From Opitutales bacterium (GTDB lineage: Bacteria; Verrucomicrobiota; Verrucomicrobiia; Opitutales; Intestinicryptomonadaceae), in NCBI GenBank assembly GCA_015061945.1, contig SUVP01000003.1, positions 124,001-188,000 of the forward strand: a DNA stretch of 64,000 bases, given 5' to 3'. The notes under the pieces were generated by a model. It ran no database searches. It had not been told where the DNA came from and saw only the letters and a list, made by a program, of their open reading frames with translations. The translations under genes were made by a program, and so were the position numbers. This document shows positions 46,134 through 55,085 of the stretch, piece by piece. Within the stretch, counting starts at the first letter, position 1. Each line of letters begins with the position of its first letter.

Positions 46134-48089
46134 TTATTTGCGACGGCGATAGATTGCGAAGCCGAGAGCGAGGCTACCGAGAATCATCGCCCATTCAGCT
46201 GGTTCTGGAACAGTTGCGAAAGCGTAGTTGAGCCAGAATCCGCCTGTTGTTGATTGCCAGAAGAAGTTTTCGTCTGCAAGTTCTGTGCCATCGAGAGCTT
46301 CGCCTGAGAATGTGATATAATCGAGGTTTGATCTTGAAACTACGAAAATTTTATTGTTTTGGAAATCTTCAAATATGATGTTTACGTTTTCATTATTTTG
46401 TCCACGGATTTGACTTGCTGTGATGCCAGCATTATCATTACCCAAGGCGATAGTGATGCTTGTATCTTTTTGAATATAGAAGTCGCTAACGTTAATGTTT
46501 TTATATAGTTCAAGGCGTGGTTTGTATGTACCTTGAGGTGTTGTTATTTCAAATTTGTCTGTTCCGAGGTCGGCAGATTCTCTTACAATAAGAGTACCAT
46601 TTTTCAAAAGAACTTTTGGTGTTGTCAATGTGCCGTAAAGATCGAGCGTGCCATTTAATTCCAAGCCATAAGCGTATGTTGAAGTAGTTGTGGCAGCCAA
46701 GTTGATTTTACCATCTTTATTAACAATAGTTTTGCCAGCGTCTATTTTTAAGTAGTATGTGTTTGATGTGAACGAAGCCGAAACTTTGAGTTCGCCATCA
46801 ATGGTGATAGTATTTGCATTTGCACCGATAACACCTTGTGTATTGGTGTATTCAATCAATGCGTCTTTTGCGATATTGATATTACCGCCAAGTTGGACGG
46901 CTGTTGTGAAAGTAGATGTTCTTTGTGCGTCCCAAGTTGATGTTTTAGCAAATGTGATTGTTCCACCATTTTGGTTGATAGCACCAGTAAATTTTGAACC
47001 ATTATTGAGGACAAGAGAATGACCAGATGGTGCCATATAGTATGTTCCACCGACAGAAAGTGAGCCGTTGACAGTTGTCTTGTGGTAATTTAAGCAAGCT
47101 TCCTTGCCAGTACTTGCTTTAATATCGCCACCGACAGTCATATTACCGTCAATTTGGAATGATGAAGTTCCTGATGAATTTGTAGCAGCATCGCCCACAA
47201 ATACCAAATCTTTTGCGATAGACACATTGCCACCTGCATCAACATTCAATGAGAGTGGGTTTAACTGATTTCTCCTAAATTCAAGATTGTCGTAAACATT
47301 GAGAGTGCCATTATTTTCTACTTTAAGTATACTTCTTGTACCCATGTGGAAAGTGCCAGTGTTGACAACGCCACCATCGTTAATAACGAGTTTTGTTCTG
47401 ACGCCACCACCTTTGGTGTCGTATGGGTTTGTGCTCCAATCGAGTTCAATTTTGCCCCATTGGTCTTGGCTATCGTTGTATGCGTTAACTGTGCCTGCAA
47501 TATTTATGCCATTGCCGTAGTCATTTACAGATCCCCAAAAAGAAAGGGTAACGTACGAATTGATAGTAGAACCTTTTTCAAAATAAATACCTTTTGAAAA
47601 GCTTGAGGTTTTTGTAGACGCCATTACGATTGATGCCACCGCATTTGTGCCAGTTGCCGAACCCGACGAAATAATGTCGTAATTTCCACGAATACGCAAA
47701 CTGCCTTCGAGCGAGCCGAGCGAATATTGGATAACTGTTCTTTCTGTTGCGTCAGATGCGTTGATATCAAAAGTTGTTACGCTATCTGTTGCAGTATTGT
47801 CTATTACATAATTTGAAGTGATAGACTCATCAGTAAAGATTGCTCTGAGTGTTGGCGAACCATTTATGTCGTAATAAAGTGTTCCGTCTGATGCACCAGT
47901 GAGTTTGACATACGATGTATTTTTGAGTTCTGGTTCTTCGCCTCCCCACGCAGTTGCGTCGGTAAAGAGGGCAGGGTTTTCAGCGTCAGACGAGCCAGTG
48001 ATAGTGTCGGTAGCTGTTTTAATATATGCTGGGCTTGCGAACAATGATGTCGCCATTACCAACGGAAGATAGAATGCTATTTTTTTCAT
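46134..48089 (-). CDS. Secreted PEP-CTERM protein, beta-solenoid type (651 aa)
   Basis: Start set at 48089 (MKKIAFYLPLVMATSLFASP, signal peptide). An in-frame ATG 15 codons earlier lacks a signal. The body is a Gly/Asn/Thr-rich ladder of short strands (KLVINDGGVVNTGTFH, LKVENNGTLNVYDNL) resembling autotransporter adhesin stalks. The last residues match the other PEP-CTERM protein (VPEPAEWAMILGSLALG), so both use the same sorting machinery and perhaps arose by duplication. Role unknown, surface matrix or adhesion likely. Its stop codon is followed at once by repeat copy C. Confidence 0.85.
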   Translation of the reverse strand: MKKIAFYLPLVMATSLFASPAYIKTATDTITGSSDAENPALFTDATAWGGEEPELKNTSYVKLTGASDGTLYYDINGSPTLRAIFTDESITSNYVIDNTATDSVTTFDINASDATERTVIQYSLGSLEGSLRIRGNYDIISSGSATGTNAVASIVMASTKTSSFSKGIYFEKGSTINSYVTLSFWGSVNDYGNGINIAGTVNAYNDSQDQWGKIELDWSTNPYDTKGGGVRTKLVINDGGVVNTGTFHMGTRSILKVENNGTLNVYDNLEFRRNQLNPLSLNVDAGGNVSIAKDLVFVGDAATNSSGTSSFQIDGNMTVGGDIKASTGKEACLNYHKTTVNGSLSVGGTYYMAPSGHSLVLNNGSKFTGAINQNGGTITFAKTSTWDAQRTSTFTTAVQLGGNINIAKDALIEYTNTQGVIGANANTITIDGELKVSASFTSNTYYLKIDAGKTIVNKDGKINLAATTTSTYAYGLELNGTLDLYGTLTTPKVLLKNGTLIVRESADLGTDKFEITTPQGTYKPRLELYKNINVSDFYIQKDTSITIALGNDNAGITASQIRGQNNENVNIIFEDFQNNKIFVVSRSNLDYITFSGEALDGTELADENFFWQSTTGGFWLNYAFATVPEPAEWAMILGSLALGFAIYRRRK

Positions 48090-48311
48090 ATGTATATAAA
48101 AAGGGTTTAAATTTTGATATAAAAAGTAGAGCAAGATTCTTAAATTTCAAGTATTTTTTTTCTATTTAAGGAAAACGGTTTACATACTTATGTTTTTTGT
48201 CGGGATATAGTTGCGAATTTTTTATTTGTCGCATCGGTTTTATTATACTTTTAAAATCAAGGAGTTGATTGGGGAAATGTGTAAAATTTGAAAAAATTTT
48301 TATAAAAGTGC

Positions 48312-48342
48312 TTGACGAAATGAAAAAAATCCGAAATATAAA
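48312..48342 (+). promoter_or_regulatory. Promoter of tRNA-Gly and hisG
   Basis: TTGACG (48312-48317) and AATATA/TATAAA (48335-48342), 15-20 bases upstream of the tRNA. The stretch 48090-48311 before it is AT-rich with nothing else I can support. Confidence 0.55.
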
Positions 48343-48356
48343 TCGACTTAATTTAC

Positions 48357-48430
48357 GCGGGCATAGTTTAGTGGTAAAACCCCAGTCTTCCAAACTGGTG
48401 ATGTCGGTTCGATTCCGTCTGCCCGCACCA
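48357..48430 (+). tRNA. tRNA-Gly (anticodon UCC), CCA encoded
   Basis: Acceptor GCGGGCA pairs with TGCCCGC. D stem GTTT/AAAC, anticodon stem CCAGT/ACTGG with loop CTTCCAA (anticodon TCC, reads GGA), T loop TTCGATT. The 3' CCA is in the DNA. No terminator separates it from hisG, whose GTG start is 33 bases on. Confidence 0.97.
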
Positions 48431-48462
48431 TTTATTTTTGTTCATCTAAACAGGTAAAAAAC

Positions 48463-49341
48463 GTGAGTACACCGCTTTTAATGTTAGGTCTGCCAAAGGG
48501 TAGCCTTGAAGAATCAACAATCGCGCTTTTCAAAAAAGCAGGTTGGAAAATCACAAAGAGTTCTCGCTCTTATAAACCGTCGATTGACGACCCTGAGCTT
48601 GACGGACGTTTTGTTCGTGCTCAAGAAATCAGCCGTTATGTAGAACAAGGCTTTTTCGATTGCGGTCTTACAGGTTATGACTGGATTATCGAAAACGATA
48701 GCGATGTCGTGGAAGTTTGCGACCTTATTTATAGTAAGGCAACAGCTCTCAAGTCTCGCTGGGTTCTTTGCGTAAAAGAAGACTCGCCAGTTAAGTCGGT
48801 AAAAGACCTCGAAGGGAAACGCATTGCGACAGAGCTTGTAAACGTCACAAAGAAATATCTCGCAGAAAATGGCGTAAACGCAAATGTAGAATTTTCATGG
48901 GGAGCAACAGAAGTTAAAGTTCCAGATCTCGTAGACGCTATTGCAGATATTACAGAAACTGGCTCATCGCTTCGTGCAAATAATCTCCGTATTGTCGACA
49001 CAATGCTTTATACAAACACAAAGCTTATCGCAAATAAGTCGGCATGGGAAAACCCAGAAAAGCGTGCAAAGATTGAATCAATAGCATTGCTCTTGCAATC
49101 GGCACTCGACGCAGCTTCAAAGGTCGGTTTGAAAATGAACCTTCCAAAAGCAAACTTGGCAAATATCATTTCTGCACTCCCAGCACTTCGCAACCCAACA
49201 GTTTCGCAGTTGTCGGATCCAGCATGGGTAGCAGTTGAAACAATCGTCGAAGAAAAAACAGTTCGCGAAATTGTTCCAACACTCAAGGCAAACGGAGCAG
49301 AAGGCATTGTTGAGTATCCGCTTAACAAGGTTATCGCTTAA
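48463..49341 (+). CDS. hisG: ATP phosphoribosyltransferase, long form
   Basis: 292 residues from a GTG start ([17 protein letters not shown]). Catalytic part has [29 protein letters not shown] and [19 protein letters not shown]. The C-terminal 80 residues, ending [18 protein letters not shown], are the ACT-like regulatory domain of the long form, which is inhibited by histidine and needs no HisZ. It performs the first step of histidine synthesis. It probably shares the tRNA-Gly promoter. The rest of the his pathway, apart from hisC, is elsewhere. Confidence 0.95.
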   Translation: MSTPLLMLGLPKGSLEESTIALFKKAGWKITKSSRSYKPSIDDPELDGRFVRAQEISRYVEQGFFDCGLTGYDWIIENDSDVVEVCDLIYSKATALKSRWVLCVKEDSPVKSVKDLEGKRIATELVNVTKKYLAENGVNANVEFSWGATEVKVPDLVDAIADITETGSSLRANNLRIVDTMLYTNTKLIANKSAWENPEKRAKIESIALLLQSALDAASKVGLKMNLPKANLANIISALPALRNPTVSQLSDPAWVAVETIVEEKTVREIVPTLKANGAEGIVEYPLNKVIA

Positions 49342-49356
49342 GACTTGTAAAATTTT

Positions 49357-49374
49357 TGTTGCAAAGTTGCAACA
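49357..49374. promoter_or_regulatory. 18-bp perfect palindrome before the lipoprotein gene
   Basis: TGTTGCAA-AG-TTGCAACA, 22 bases before the ATG of the small lipoprotein. Could be a repressor site or a short hairpin after hisG. No T-run follows, so a terminator is unlikely. Confidence 0.5.
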
Positions 49375-49396
49375 TAATCGACAAAGTTAAATCACT

Positions 49397-49801
49397 ATGA
49401 AAAAAATATTCTCATTTGCTCTCATCGCAGTATCAGTTCTTCTTGGTGCTTGCACAACAAGCGTCGTTGTAGATTCTACTGCACACCCAATGGCTACATA
49501 CGATAACCTTTCAGGAGGTTTTGAAGCAACGCTTTCGGGTAATATCAACAACGCATTTAAAGCTACAAATATCGCTCTTGAAAGAGACCTTAAATACTTC
49601 CGTGTAGGTCAAAAAGCAAAAGATAATCAGTGGTATGTGTACGCTCGTGTTGAGCTTGATGTGTTGATTGTTGTATATCTTAAACAACTTCCAAATGACG
49701 AAGTTCAAGTTAAGATTGAATACGGCAGTGGCAACTTGATGAAGAGTCAACAAATCTTCAATGCGATTGCAAAGAATATGCGTATGTTTGAACGTCGCTA
49801 A
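49397..49801 (+). CDS. Small lipoprotein, DUF3568-like
   Basis: 134 residues. Lipoprotein signal MKKIFSFALIAVSVLLGAC with lipobox LGAC. The mature part has GGFEATLSGNINNAFKATNIALERDLKYF and a beta-rich C-terminal half. This resembles the DUF3568 family of small envelope lipoproteins of unknown function (from memory, not searched). Followed by its own intrinsic terminator. Confidence 0.75.
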   Translation: MKKIFSFALIAVSVLLGACTTSVVVDSTAHPMATYDNLSGGFEATLSGNINNAFKATNIALERDLKYFRVGQKAKDNQWYVYARVELDVLIVVYLKQLPNDEVQVKIEYGSGNLMKSQQIFNAIAKNMRMFERR

Positions 49802-49824
49802 TAGAGTGATTTAGTTTCAAAAAC

Positions 49825-49860
49825 TCGCCCATTCCGATTTTGGTTGGGCGATTTTTTTTT
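49825..49860 (+). terminator. Intrinsic terminator after the small lipoprotein gene
   Basis: TCGCCCA (49825-49831) / TGGGCGA (49845-49851), then nine T. It overlaps the upstream in-frame codons of the next reading frame, so that gene must start later, at 49870. Confidence 0.92.
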
Positions 49861-49869
49861 AAGAAATAT

Positions 49870-50238
49870 ATGTTGGAATTTTTACCATATTATAGCGAAA
49901 TAAGGCTTGGCGGACACATTGCGTGTGCGTATTTAGCGACAATCGTCGGTATTGTCGGTCTGTATGTTGGTAGGATTTTAGGGAAGTCGAAAATATCCAG
50001 TGGAGCTATTGCGTTGTTTTCGATAACGCTTTCGGGGTTGCTATGGGTGATTGCGTTTTTGGAATCAATCCAAGAGGAATGTCGAGAACCTTTTGCATTG
50101 TTCCTTTTGATTTTGTGTTTGCCGATTTTGAAAATAATATCGCTCGAAAAGTGGAAGCAAGTGTTTGTGGTTTGGTTTTGCTATGTAGCATCGCAAATTT
50201 GGTTGTATTGGGCAATTTATTACTTCTTTTTCAGTTGA
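49870..50238 (+). CDS. Small four-helix membrane protein, function unknown
   Basis: 122 residues from the ATG at 49870. Upstream in-frame codons lie in the preceding terminator. Four hydrophobic segments (about 17-36, 47-64, 75-90, 98-119), few charged residues, no motif I recognise. Lies alone between the lipoprotein gene and the peptidase gene. Only 9 bases separate the terminator from the ATG, so its promoter may overlap the terminator or lie upstream of it. The call that it is a real gene rests on length and a membrane-protein composition. Confidence 0.6.
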   Translation: MLEFLPYYSEIRLGGHIACAYLATIVGIVGLYVGRILGKSKISSGAIALFSITLSGLLWVIAFLESIQEECREPFALFLLILCLPILKIISLEKWKQVFVVWFCYVASQIWLYWAIYYFFFS

Positions 50239-50353
50239 TATTCTCGCAACTTTGTAATTGATTGAAAGGGCAAAGTTTTTTTAAGATTTTATTATTAGAG
50301 TTAGCACTTTTGTCTTTGATGATGTGTCTATTCTCGCAAGAAAAGAAAATATT

Positions 50354-51730
50354 ATGAAGTTTGAAATAGTAGATTTTATAAGCAAGTTGGTGTCGTTTAA
50401 AAGCGTATCGGCAGATTCAAATTATGCTGACGAAGTTCGCAAATGTGCCGAGTTTTTGACAGAGTCGTTGTGCGATTTTGGGTTTTCGGCAAAATTGCAT
50501 AATACAAAATTACACCCGATAATTTTTGCAGAACGCAAATGCAAAAGTGGTTCGCCAAAAATCCGTATTCTGTGCTATGGGCATTATGATGTTCAGCCAA
50601 TCGACCCAATCGAGAAGTGGAAAACTCCACCATTTGAAGCGACACTTGTCGACGGAAAATTGATGGGGCGTGGAACAGCCGATAACAAAGGTCCGTTTTC
50701 GTGTCTGTTGGGTGGATTGCTCGCATATCTCGAAAAAAATCCCGACACGCCAATAGATTTTGGGATTATGCTTGAGGGCGAAGAAGAAATAGGTAGCCCA
50801 AATATGTGCGAGTTTGTCGAGAAAAATGCAGAGCTCATCTCGAGTTATGATATGTTGTTGCTCAGCGACACATCGTCGGCAACACGCGATACGCCAATCT
50901 TGACAATCGGACTTCGAGGAACAGGCAGTTTTGACGCAGTATTTAAAGGTCCAAATACCGATATTCACTCGGGTATGTTTGGTGGAATGGTCTATAATCC
51001 GATTCAAGCGATGTTTGAAGTGTGTGCGTCGTTGCACGACGAGAACGGCTTTGTGAATATCCCAAATTTTTACGATGGGCTTGAAAAACTCGCAGATTGG
51101 GAACGTGCGGAAATCGCAAAAAATCCTTTTGGCGAAAACGACGTAATGCAGTTGTTGGGCGTTAAATCTTTGTATAAACAAAAGGGCTATTTACCGTCTG
51201 AAGCGGTGCGAGTGTTGCCGACAGTTGAAATCACGGGCGTAGGCGGAGGGTATCAAGGCGAAGGTTCAAAATCGGTGATAGCGTCTGAATGTTTTTGTAA
51301 ATTTTGTTGTCGAACAGTAGCACCACAAAAGACAAAAGATGTCATAATGGCAGTCGAAGAAGCTATCCGTGAACGTACTCCAGCAGGTGTAGAAGTGTCG
51401 TTTATAAATTACGATTCCTATGGCGACGCATACTTCTTGAACCCCGAATCTTTCGGCGATGACAGACGTGGACAAATTCTCAAGAAAGCATTTGCGTCGG
51501 TTGCAAATTCATCAAAAGAAGCGTTTGGCAACGAGCCTATTCTCTTGCGTGAGGGAGCGAGCATTCCGTTAATATCGCTGATAAAATCGCAAACAGGGTT
51601 AGACTCGCTTATGCTTGGTTTGTTCACTGCCGAAGACAATTTGCACGCTCCCAACGAAGGTTTCCCGATTGAAACAATCCAAAAAGCACAAAAATATTAC
51701 GAGCTGTTTTTTCAGAGTATTTTGAAATAG
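50354..51730 (+). CDS. M20-family metallodipeptidase
   Basis: 458 residues from the ATG at 50354. A GTG ten codons upstream is less likely. Zinc-site motifs are CYGHYDVQP, GRGTADNKGPF and MLEGEEEIGSPN, followed by the lid domain (TGSFDAVFKGPNTDIHSGMFGG), as in CNDP/PepV-like dipeptidases. It hydrolyses dipeptides or related amides in the cytoplasm. It lies 39 bases before queD, so may be co-transcribed with queDE. Confidence 0.92.
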   Translation: MKFEIVDFISKLVSFKSVSADSNYADEVRKCAEFLTESLCDFGFSAKLHNTKLHPIIFAERKCKSGSPKIRILCYGHYDVQPIDPIEKWKTPPFEATLVDGKLMGRGTADNKGPFSCLLGGLLAYLEKNPDTPIDFGIMLEGEEEIGSPNMCEFVEKNAELISSYDMLLLSDTSSATRDTPILTIGLRGTGSFDAVFKGPNTDIHSGMFGGMVYNPIQAMFEVCASLHDENGFVNIPNFYDGLEKLADWERAEIAKNPFGENDVMQLLGVKSLYKQKGYLPSEAVRVLPTVEITGVGGGYQGEGSKSVIASECFCKFCCRTVAPQKTKDVIMAVEEAIRERTPAGVEVSFINYDSYGDAYFLNPESFGDDRRGQILKKAFASVANSSKEAFGNEPILLREGASIPLISLIKSQTGLDSLMLGLFTAEDNLHAPNEGFPIETIQKAQKYYELFFQSILK

Positions 51731-51769
51731 AAACTTGCCATAGGAAATAAAGCTTAAATACTAAATAAA

Positions 51770-52213
51770 ATGTTAACTTGTAAGAAGACATATTTTGACG
51801 TTCCATTTGCTCATCGCCAACACTTGCACGATGGACATTGCTCATTTGTACACGGACATAATTGGGATATTTCAATAACTTTCGCATGCGATAAAACAGA
51901 CGAAAACGGTTTTGTTGTCGATTTCGGAAAGTTGAAATTTTTGAAAAAATGGATTGAGGAAAATCTCGATCACGCATGCGTTTTCTCGAAGTTCGACCCA
52001 CTATACGAAAAGATTGTAGCGTCTGCTCCGGAAGCGTGGAAAATTTATCTCGCCGATGAGTGTTCGTGCGAGGGCTTGGCAAAACATCTTTTTGATGTCT
52101 TTAATCCGCTTGTGTCAGAGGCGACAGCGTCGAGAGTACGTGTTGTATGCGTCGAAGTCAGCGAGGATAAAAAGAATACTGCAAAATATTTTGAGGATAT
52201 TTCGCATCTGTAA
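51770..52213 (+). CDS. queD: 6-carboxy-5,6,7,8-tetrahydropterin synthase
   Basis: 147 residues. Zinc histidines in FAHRQHLHDGHCSFVHGHNW (three His), catalytic Cys in the same stretch, and the late C-terminal VCVEVSED with the conserved Glu. It converts dihydroneopterin triphosphate into carboxytetrahydropterin for 7-deazaguanine (queuosine) synthesis. It is 2 bases before queE, which confirms the pathway. The family also contains eukaryote-type pterin synthases, but the queE partner decides the call. Confidence 0.93.
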   Translation: MLTCKKTYFDVPFAHRQHLHDGHCSFVHGHNWDISITFACDKTDENGFVVDFGKLKFLKKWIEENLDHACVFSKFDPLYEKIVASAPEAWKIYLADECSCEGLAKHLFDVFNPLVSEATASRVRVVCVEVSEDKKNTAKYFEDISHL

Positions 52214-52215
52214 AA

Positions 52216-52836
52216 ATGAAAAATTATCCGATAGCAGAAACATTTTTTTCGGTGCAAGGCGAAGGTTGCCATTGTGGTCGCAGAGCCTATTTTATAAGGC
52301 TTTTCGGATGTTCTGTGAAGTGTAAATGGTGCGATTCTAAATCAGCGTGGAATGGATCTCCAACAGAGATAAAGTCGGCTGAAGAACTCGCCGACGAAGC
52401 AAAAAAATCAGGAGCAGAATTTGTTGTGATAACAGGTGGCGAACCTTGTATGCACAACCTTTTGCCTCTTTTGGCTTGCTTGGCTGAACGTGGGATTTTG
52501 GCACATCTGGAAACATCTGGTGTATGTAAAATCGACGAAGCCGAAGGCTCAAAATTTTCGTGGGTGGCATTGAGTCCCAAACTTTTTCATAAGCCGTTAA
52601 AGGAATCGCTCGAACGTGCCGACGAATTGAAATTGATTGTTTCCGACTTGTCTGAAATGGACGAATATGCCGAGCTTGTCAAAGATGCAAGCAATGCAAA
52701 GTGGATATGGCTACACCCCGAATGGAGCAAGGCGACCGACGCAAAACTTCTCGACGGCTTGTGCGAATTTGTAAAACAAAATGGCGGAAAATATCGCATT
52801 GGTTGGCAAATGCACAAATGTTATTTTGTCCGTTAA
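52216..52836 (+). CDS. queE: 7-carboxy-7-deazaguanine synthase (radical SAM)
   Basis: 206 residues. FFSVQGEGCHCGRRAYFIRLFGCSVKCKWCD carries the SAM-cluster cysteines as CxxxCxxC. ITGGEPCMHN is the GGEP motif, and HLETSG is the substrate region. It makes CDG from carboxytetrahydropterin using a 4Fe-4S cluster and Mg. Immediately after queD. queC and folE are not in the window. Confidence 0.94.
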   Translation: MKNYPIAETFFSVQGEGCHCGRRAYFIRLFGCSVKCKWCDSKSAWNGSPTEIKSAEELADEAKKSGAEFVVITGGEPCMHNLLPLLACLAERGILAHLETSGVCKIDEAEGSKFSWVALSPKLFHKPLKESLERADELKLIVSDLSEMDEYAELVKDASNAKWIWLHPEWSKATDAKLLDGLCEFVKQNGGKYRIGWQMHKCYFVR

Positions 52837-52907
52837 CGAAAAAAATTTTGCGAGGTGAAATCATAAATCTTGCATAATTTTAACGATGTATTTTTTATAT
52901 AAACATT

Positions 52908-53594
52908 ATGAAAAAGTTAATTTTAATTTTATCTTCGTTGTTAATTGTCGCTTCGGCATATTCATTTAGCTTTAGCAATCTTGCGAAAAAAGTAGCAGAT
53001 ACGGCTTCTACAATCGCTGAAAACGATACGACAAAAGCGTTGTCGGCAAAACAAGAAAATGCTCTTGCAAAGTACAAACAAAGCAAAGAAGAATTCTTAA
53101 AAGGATTCTCGATTATTGCCGACGCATTGGGGGCTACTGACCTTAAAAAACAAGCTGACGATGCTCTCGCAAAAGTTGAAGCACAAACAGTAAAAACTCT
53201 CGACGTTGAAACGGTAACACAAGTTGCTGACGAAGTTATCGCAAAAGCAAAAGCTGATACGACTGCTTCTGATGTCGCAAAATCGGCGTCTGACGTAGTT
53301 AAAGCAAAGTATGAAGAAGCTATGAGCTATTTCAAAAAAGCTATCGAAGGCGAAGTTGAAACAGCAAAAGTTGTCGCAGATGTAGCAACACAAGCACGCG
53401 ATGCTATGAAAAATGCAGAAACTTCAGGCGAAAAAATTAAAATCGCATCGACATTAAAACCATCGATGGAACTCGCAAAAACTATCCCTGATGATATTTC
53501 AAAAAGTAAAGAAGCAGTGCTTGCAATTCTCCAAAAAATCAAGGCAAACGGGGCAACGCTATCATCTGATTTGCTCGATTCTTTGAAGAAATAA
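52908..53594 (+). CDS. Secreted alanine/lysine-rich helical protein, function unknown
   Basis: 228 residues with signal peptide MKKLILILSSLLIVASAYS. The mature part is almost wholly helical, built from A/K/E/D-rich heptad-like segments (KQADDALAKVEAQTVKTL, VADEVIAKAKADTTASD), without Cys, Trp or Pro clusters. It looks like a periplasmic or surface coiled-coil protein. No known family is recognised. It stands alone before the iron operon and is closed by a weak terminator. Confidence 0.75.
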   Translation: MKKLILILSSLLIVASAYSFSFSNLAKKVADTASTIAENDTTKALSAKQENALAKYKQSKEEFLKGFSIIADALGATDLKKQADDALAKVEAQTVKTLDVETVTQVADEVIAKAKADTTASDVAKSASDVVKAKYEEAMSYFKKAIEGEVETAKVVADVATQARDAMKNAETSGEKIKIASTLKPSMELAKTIPDDISKSKEAVLAILQKIKANGATLSSDLLDSLKK

Positions 53595-53618
53595 ATATTA
53601 CTTTTTTATTCTAAACAA

Positions 53619-53650
53619 CGCCAATTTTTTTAAGTCGGCGTATTTTTTTT
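53619..53650 (+). terminator. Weak intrinsic terminator after the helical protein gene
   Basis: ACGCC (53619-53623) / GGCGT (53638-53642) followed by an eight-T run. The stem is short but the T-run is good. Confidence 0.65.
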
Positions 53651-53657
53651 CGAAAAA

Positions 53658-53687
53658 ATTAGATAAATCTAACTTTTTTTGTTGACA
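53658..53687 (+). promoter_or_regulatory. Operator 1 and -35 box of the porin-feoAB operon
   Basis: TTAGA-TAAA-TCTAA palindrome (53659-53672), C, seven T, G, then TTGACA (53682-53687). Sequence and spacing match the small-RNA promoter at 36082-36111 almost base for base. The -10 is unclear (near CATAGG, 53708-53713). Confidence 0.75.
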
Positions 53688-53688
53688 A

Positions 53689-53704
53689 GTTAGTTTTAAC
53701 TAAC
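53689..53704. promoter_or_regulatory. Operator 2 of the porin-feoAB operon
   Basis: GTTAGT-TTTA-ACTAAC, perfect arms, placed between -35 and -10 where a bound repressor would block RNA polymerase. Same 16-bp plan as operators 1 and 3. Confidence 0.72.
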
Positions 53705-53778
53705 TTTCATAGGTTGTCAGTTTTCTATGAAAAGGGTGCGAAGCTCGGTTTCAGAGAAAAAATTTTTTTAAAGCAAAA

Positions 53779-53794
53779 GTTAGATTGAGCTAAC
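53779..53794. promoter_or_regulatory. Operator 3 of the porin-feoAB operon
   Basis: GTTAGA-TTGA-GCTAAC ends 7 bases before the porin ATG. Outer five bases of each arm (GTTAG/CTAAC) are perfect. It could add to repression or cover the ribosome-binding region. Confidence 0.65.
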
Positions 53795-53801
53795 AAAATT
53801 T

Positions 53802-55073
53802 ATGAATAAAACAAAACAGATAATTACAGCCACAATTTGTGGAATATCGTTAATTGCATCTTCAGTTTTTGCTCAAGATGCCAAATGTGCTTGCGGTGGA
53901 AAGGATGCAAATTGCCAAGATAAAACTCCTGAATGGCTCAAGCGTGATAGTCTCTTTTTGTCATCGGCAACAGAAAGCCTTACAGAAAAAACAGGTTTTG
54001 CTCCGTCGATAGTTTGGACAGGTGAAGGGTGGGCTGATGTCAGCCGTGGTTCAAATATCGAAAGTATGTTCGATTCTTTGTTTACACTTGGCTTTGAACA
54101 AGACTTGTCGGTTGCGACAAAATCGAACGGACTCGGTCGAATTGGCGTAAGTGCATTTTACTATACACAGACAAACGATGGTGCGTTGGGCGATTTAGAT
54201 TCATCGCAAGGTTGCTGGAGTAATATCGTCGCAGGCGATATGGCGAGAGTTTTTGAAATTTATTATGCAAACGATTTTGAGACAAAAATTGGTGATTTCG
54301 GGTTTAGAGTTGGTCAGCTTGCAGCCGATGAAGATTTTATGGGAATGGATTATTCCGATACATTTTTGAACTCGTCGTTTGGAGCAATTCCAAACGTTGC
54401 ACCAGCTCAACTTTTCTCGCAATATAATGTTGCAACGCTGGGTTTGGTTGTCTACTATGCGTACGAAAACTTTGATGCTACATTTGGTATTTACAATGGT
54501 AATATTGGGCAAGATATTTCGTCGAACAATGGTTTTGATTACTCGCATACTTTTGATACAATCGCAGTTTGGTATCAGTTGGGATACAACTACAAAATTG
54601 GCGAATTAGATGGTCGAGTAATGTTTGGTGGAAATTATCATAGCTCGCCAGATAAAATTAACTTTGACCAAATTGATGCAAACAGTTTTTATTCTTTTTA
54701 CTTTGGGGTACAACAGGCTCTCATAAATGATGCAGAAGGTAATGCAAAGTTTGGGGCTTTTGCTCGCATAGGTTGGGCACCTGACAGTAAATCGTCAGAC
54801 CAAAATTTTTATGCAGACTTTGGCTTCAACTGGTTTGCACCAATCCCGACGCGTACAGACGACGTTTTTGCAATCGGCGTATCGGTTGTTGAAAACGAAC
54901 GCAGTGCTCGTACGGAGTATGCACATTATGAAGGAACACTCGAAGCTACATACAGATTCCAAATTACACCAGCAATATCATTCCAACCCGATATGCAAAT
55001 ATATCTCAACCCAAATGATGATGCAAAGGGTTCGGCATACGTTGTAGGTGCGAGAGTCGAAGTGATATTTTAA
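53802..55073 (+). CDS. Outer-membrane porin, OprB-like, of the iron operon
   Basis: 423 residues with signal peptide MNKTKQIITATICGISLIASSVFA. The short mature N-terminus holds four Cys (KCACGGKDANC), then W-x-G-E-G-W-A-D-V-S-R-G and repeated amphipathic strands. The last residue is Phe in VVGARVEVIF, as in outer-membrane barrels, and the segment before it (AISFQPDMQIYLNPN) matches the end of OprB-type carbohydrate porins. It has three metal-type operators upstream and is 12 bases before feoA, so it probably admits iron or iron chelates rather than sugar. The Cys-rich N-terminus is unusual. Confidence 0.8.
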   Translation: MNKTKQIITATICGISLIASSVFAQDAKCACGGKDANCQDKTPEWLKRDSLFLSSATESLTEKTGFAPSIVWTGEGWADVSRGSNIESMFDSLFTLGFEQDLSVATKSNGLGRIGVSAFYYTQTNDGALGDLDSSQGCWSNIVAGDMARVFEIYYANDFETKIGDFGFRVGQLAADEDFMGMDYSDTFLNSSFGAIPNVAPAQLFSQYNVATLGLVVYYAYENFDATFGIYNGNIGQDISSNNGFDYSHTFDTIAVWYQLGYNYKIGELDGRVMFGGNYHSSPDKINFDQIDANSFYSFYFGVQQALINDAEGNAKFGAFARIGWAPDSKSSDQNFYADFGFNWFAPIPTRTDDVFAIGVSVVENERSARTEYAHYEGTLEATYRFQITPAISFQPDMQIYLNPNDDAKGSAYVVGARVEVIF

Positions 55074-55085
55074 TAATATTTGAAT

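Noticed and set aside
53727-53771. 14-codon leader peptide (MKRVRSSVSEKKFF) before the porin
   Set aside because: No ribosome-binding site and no regulatory codon pattern. Cannot be told from chance.
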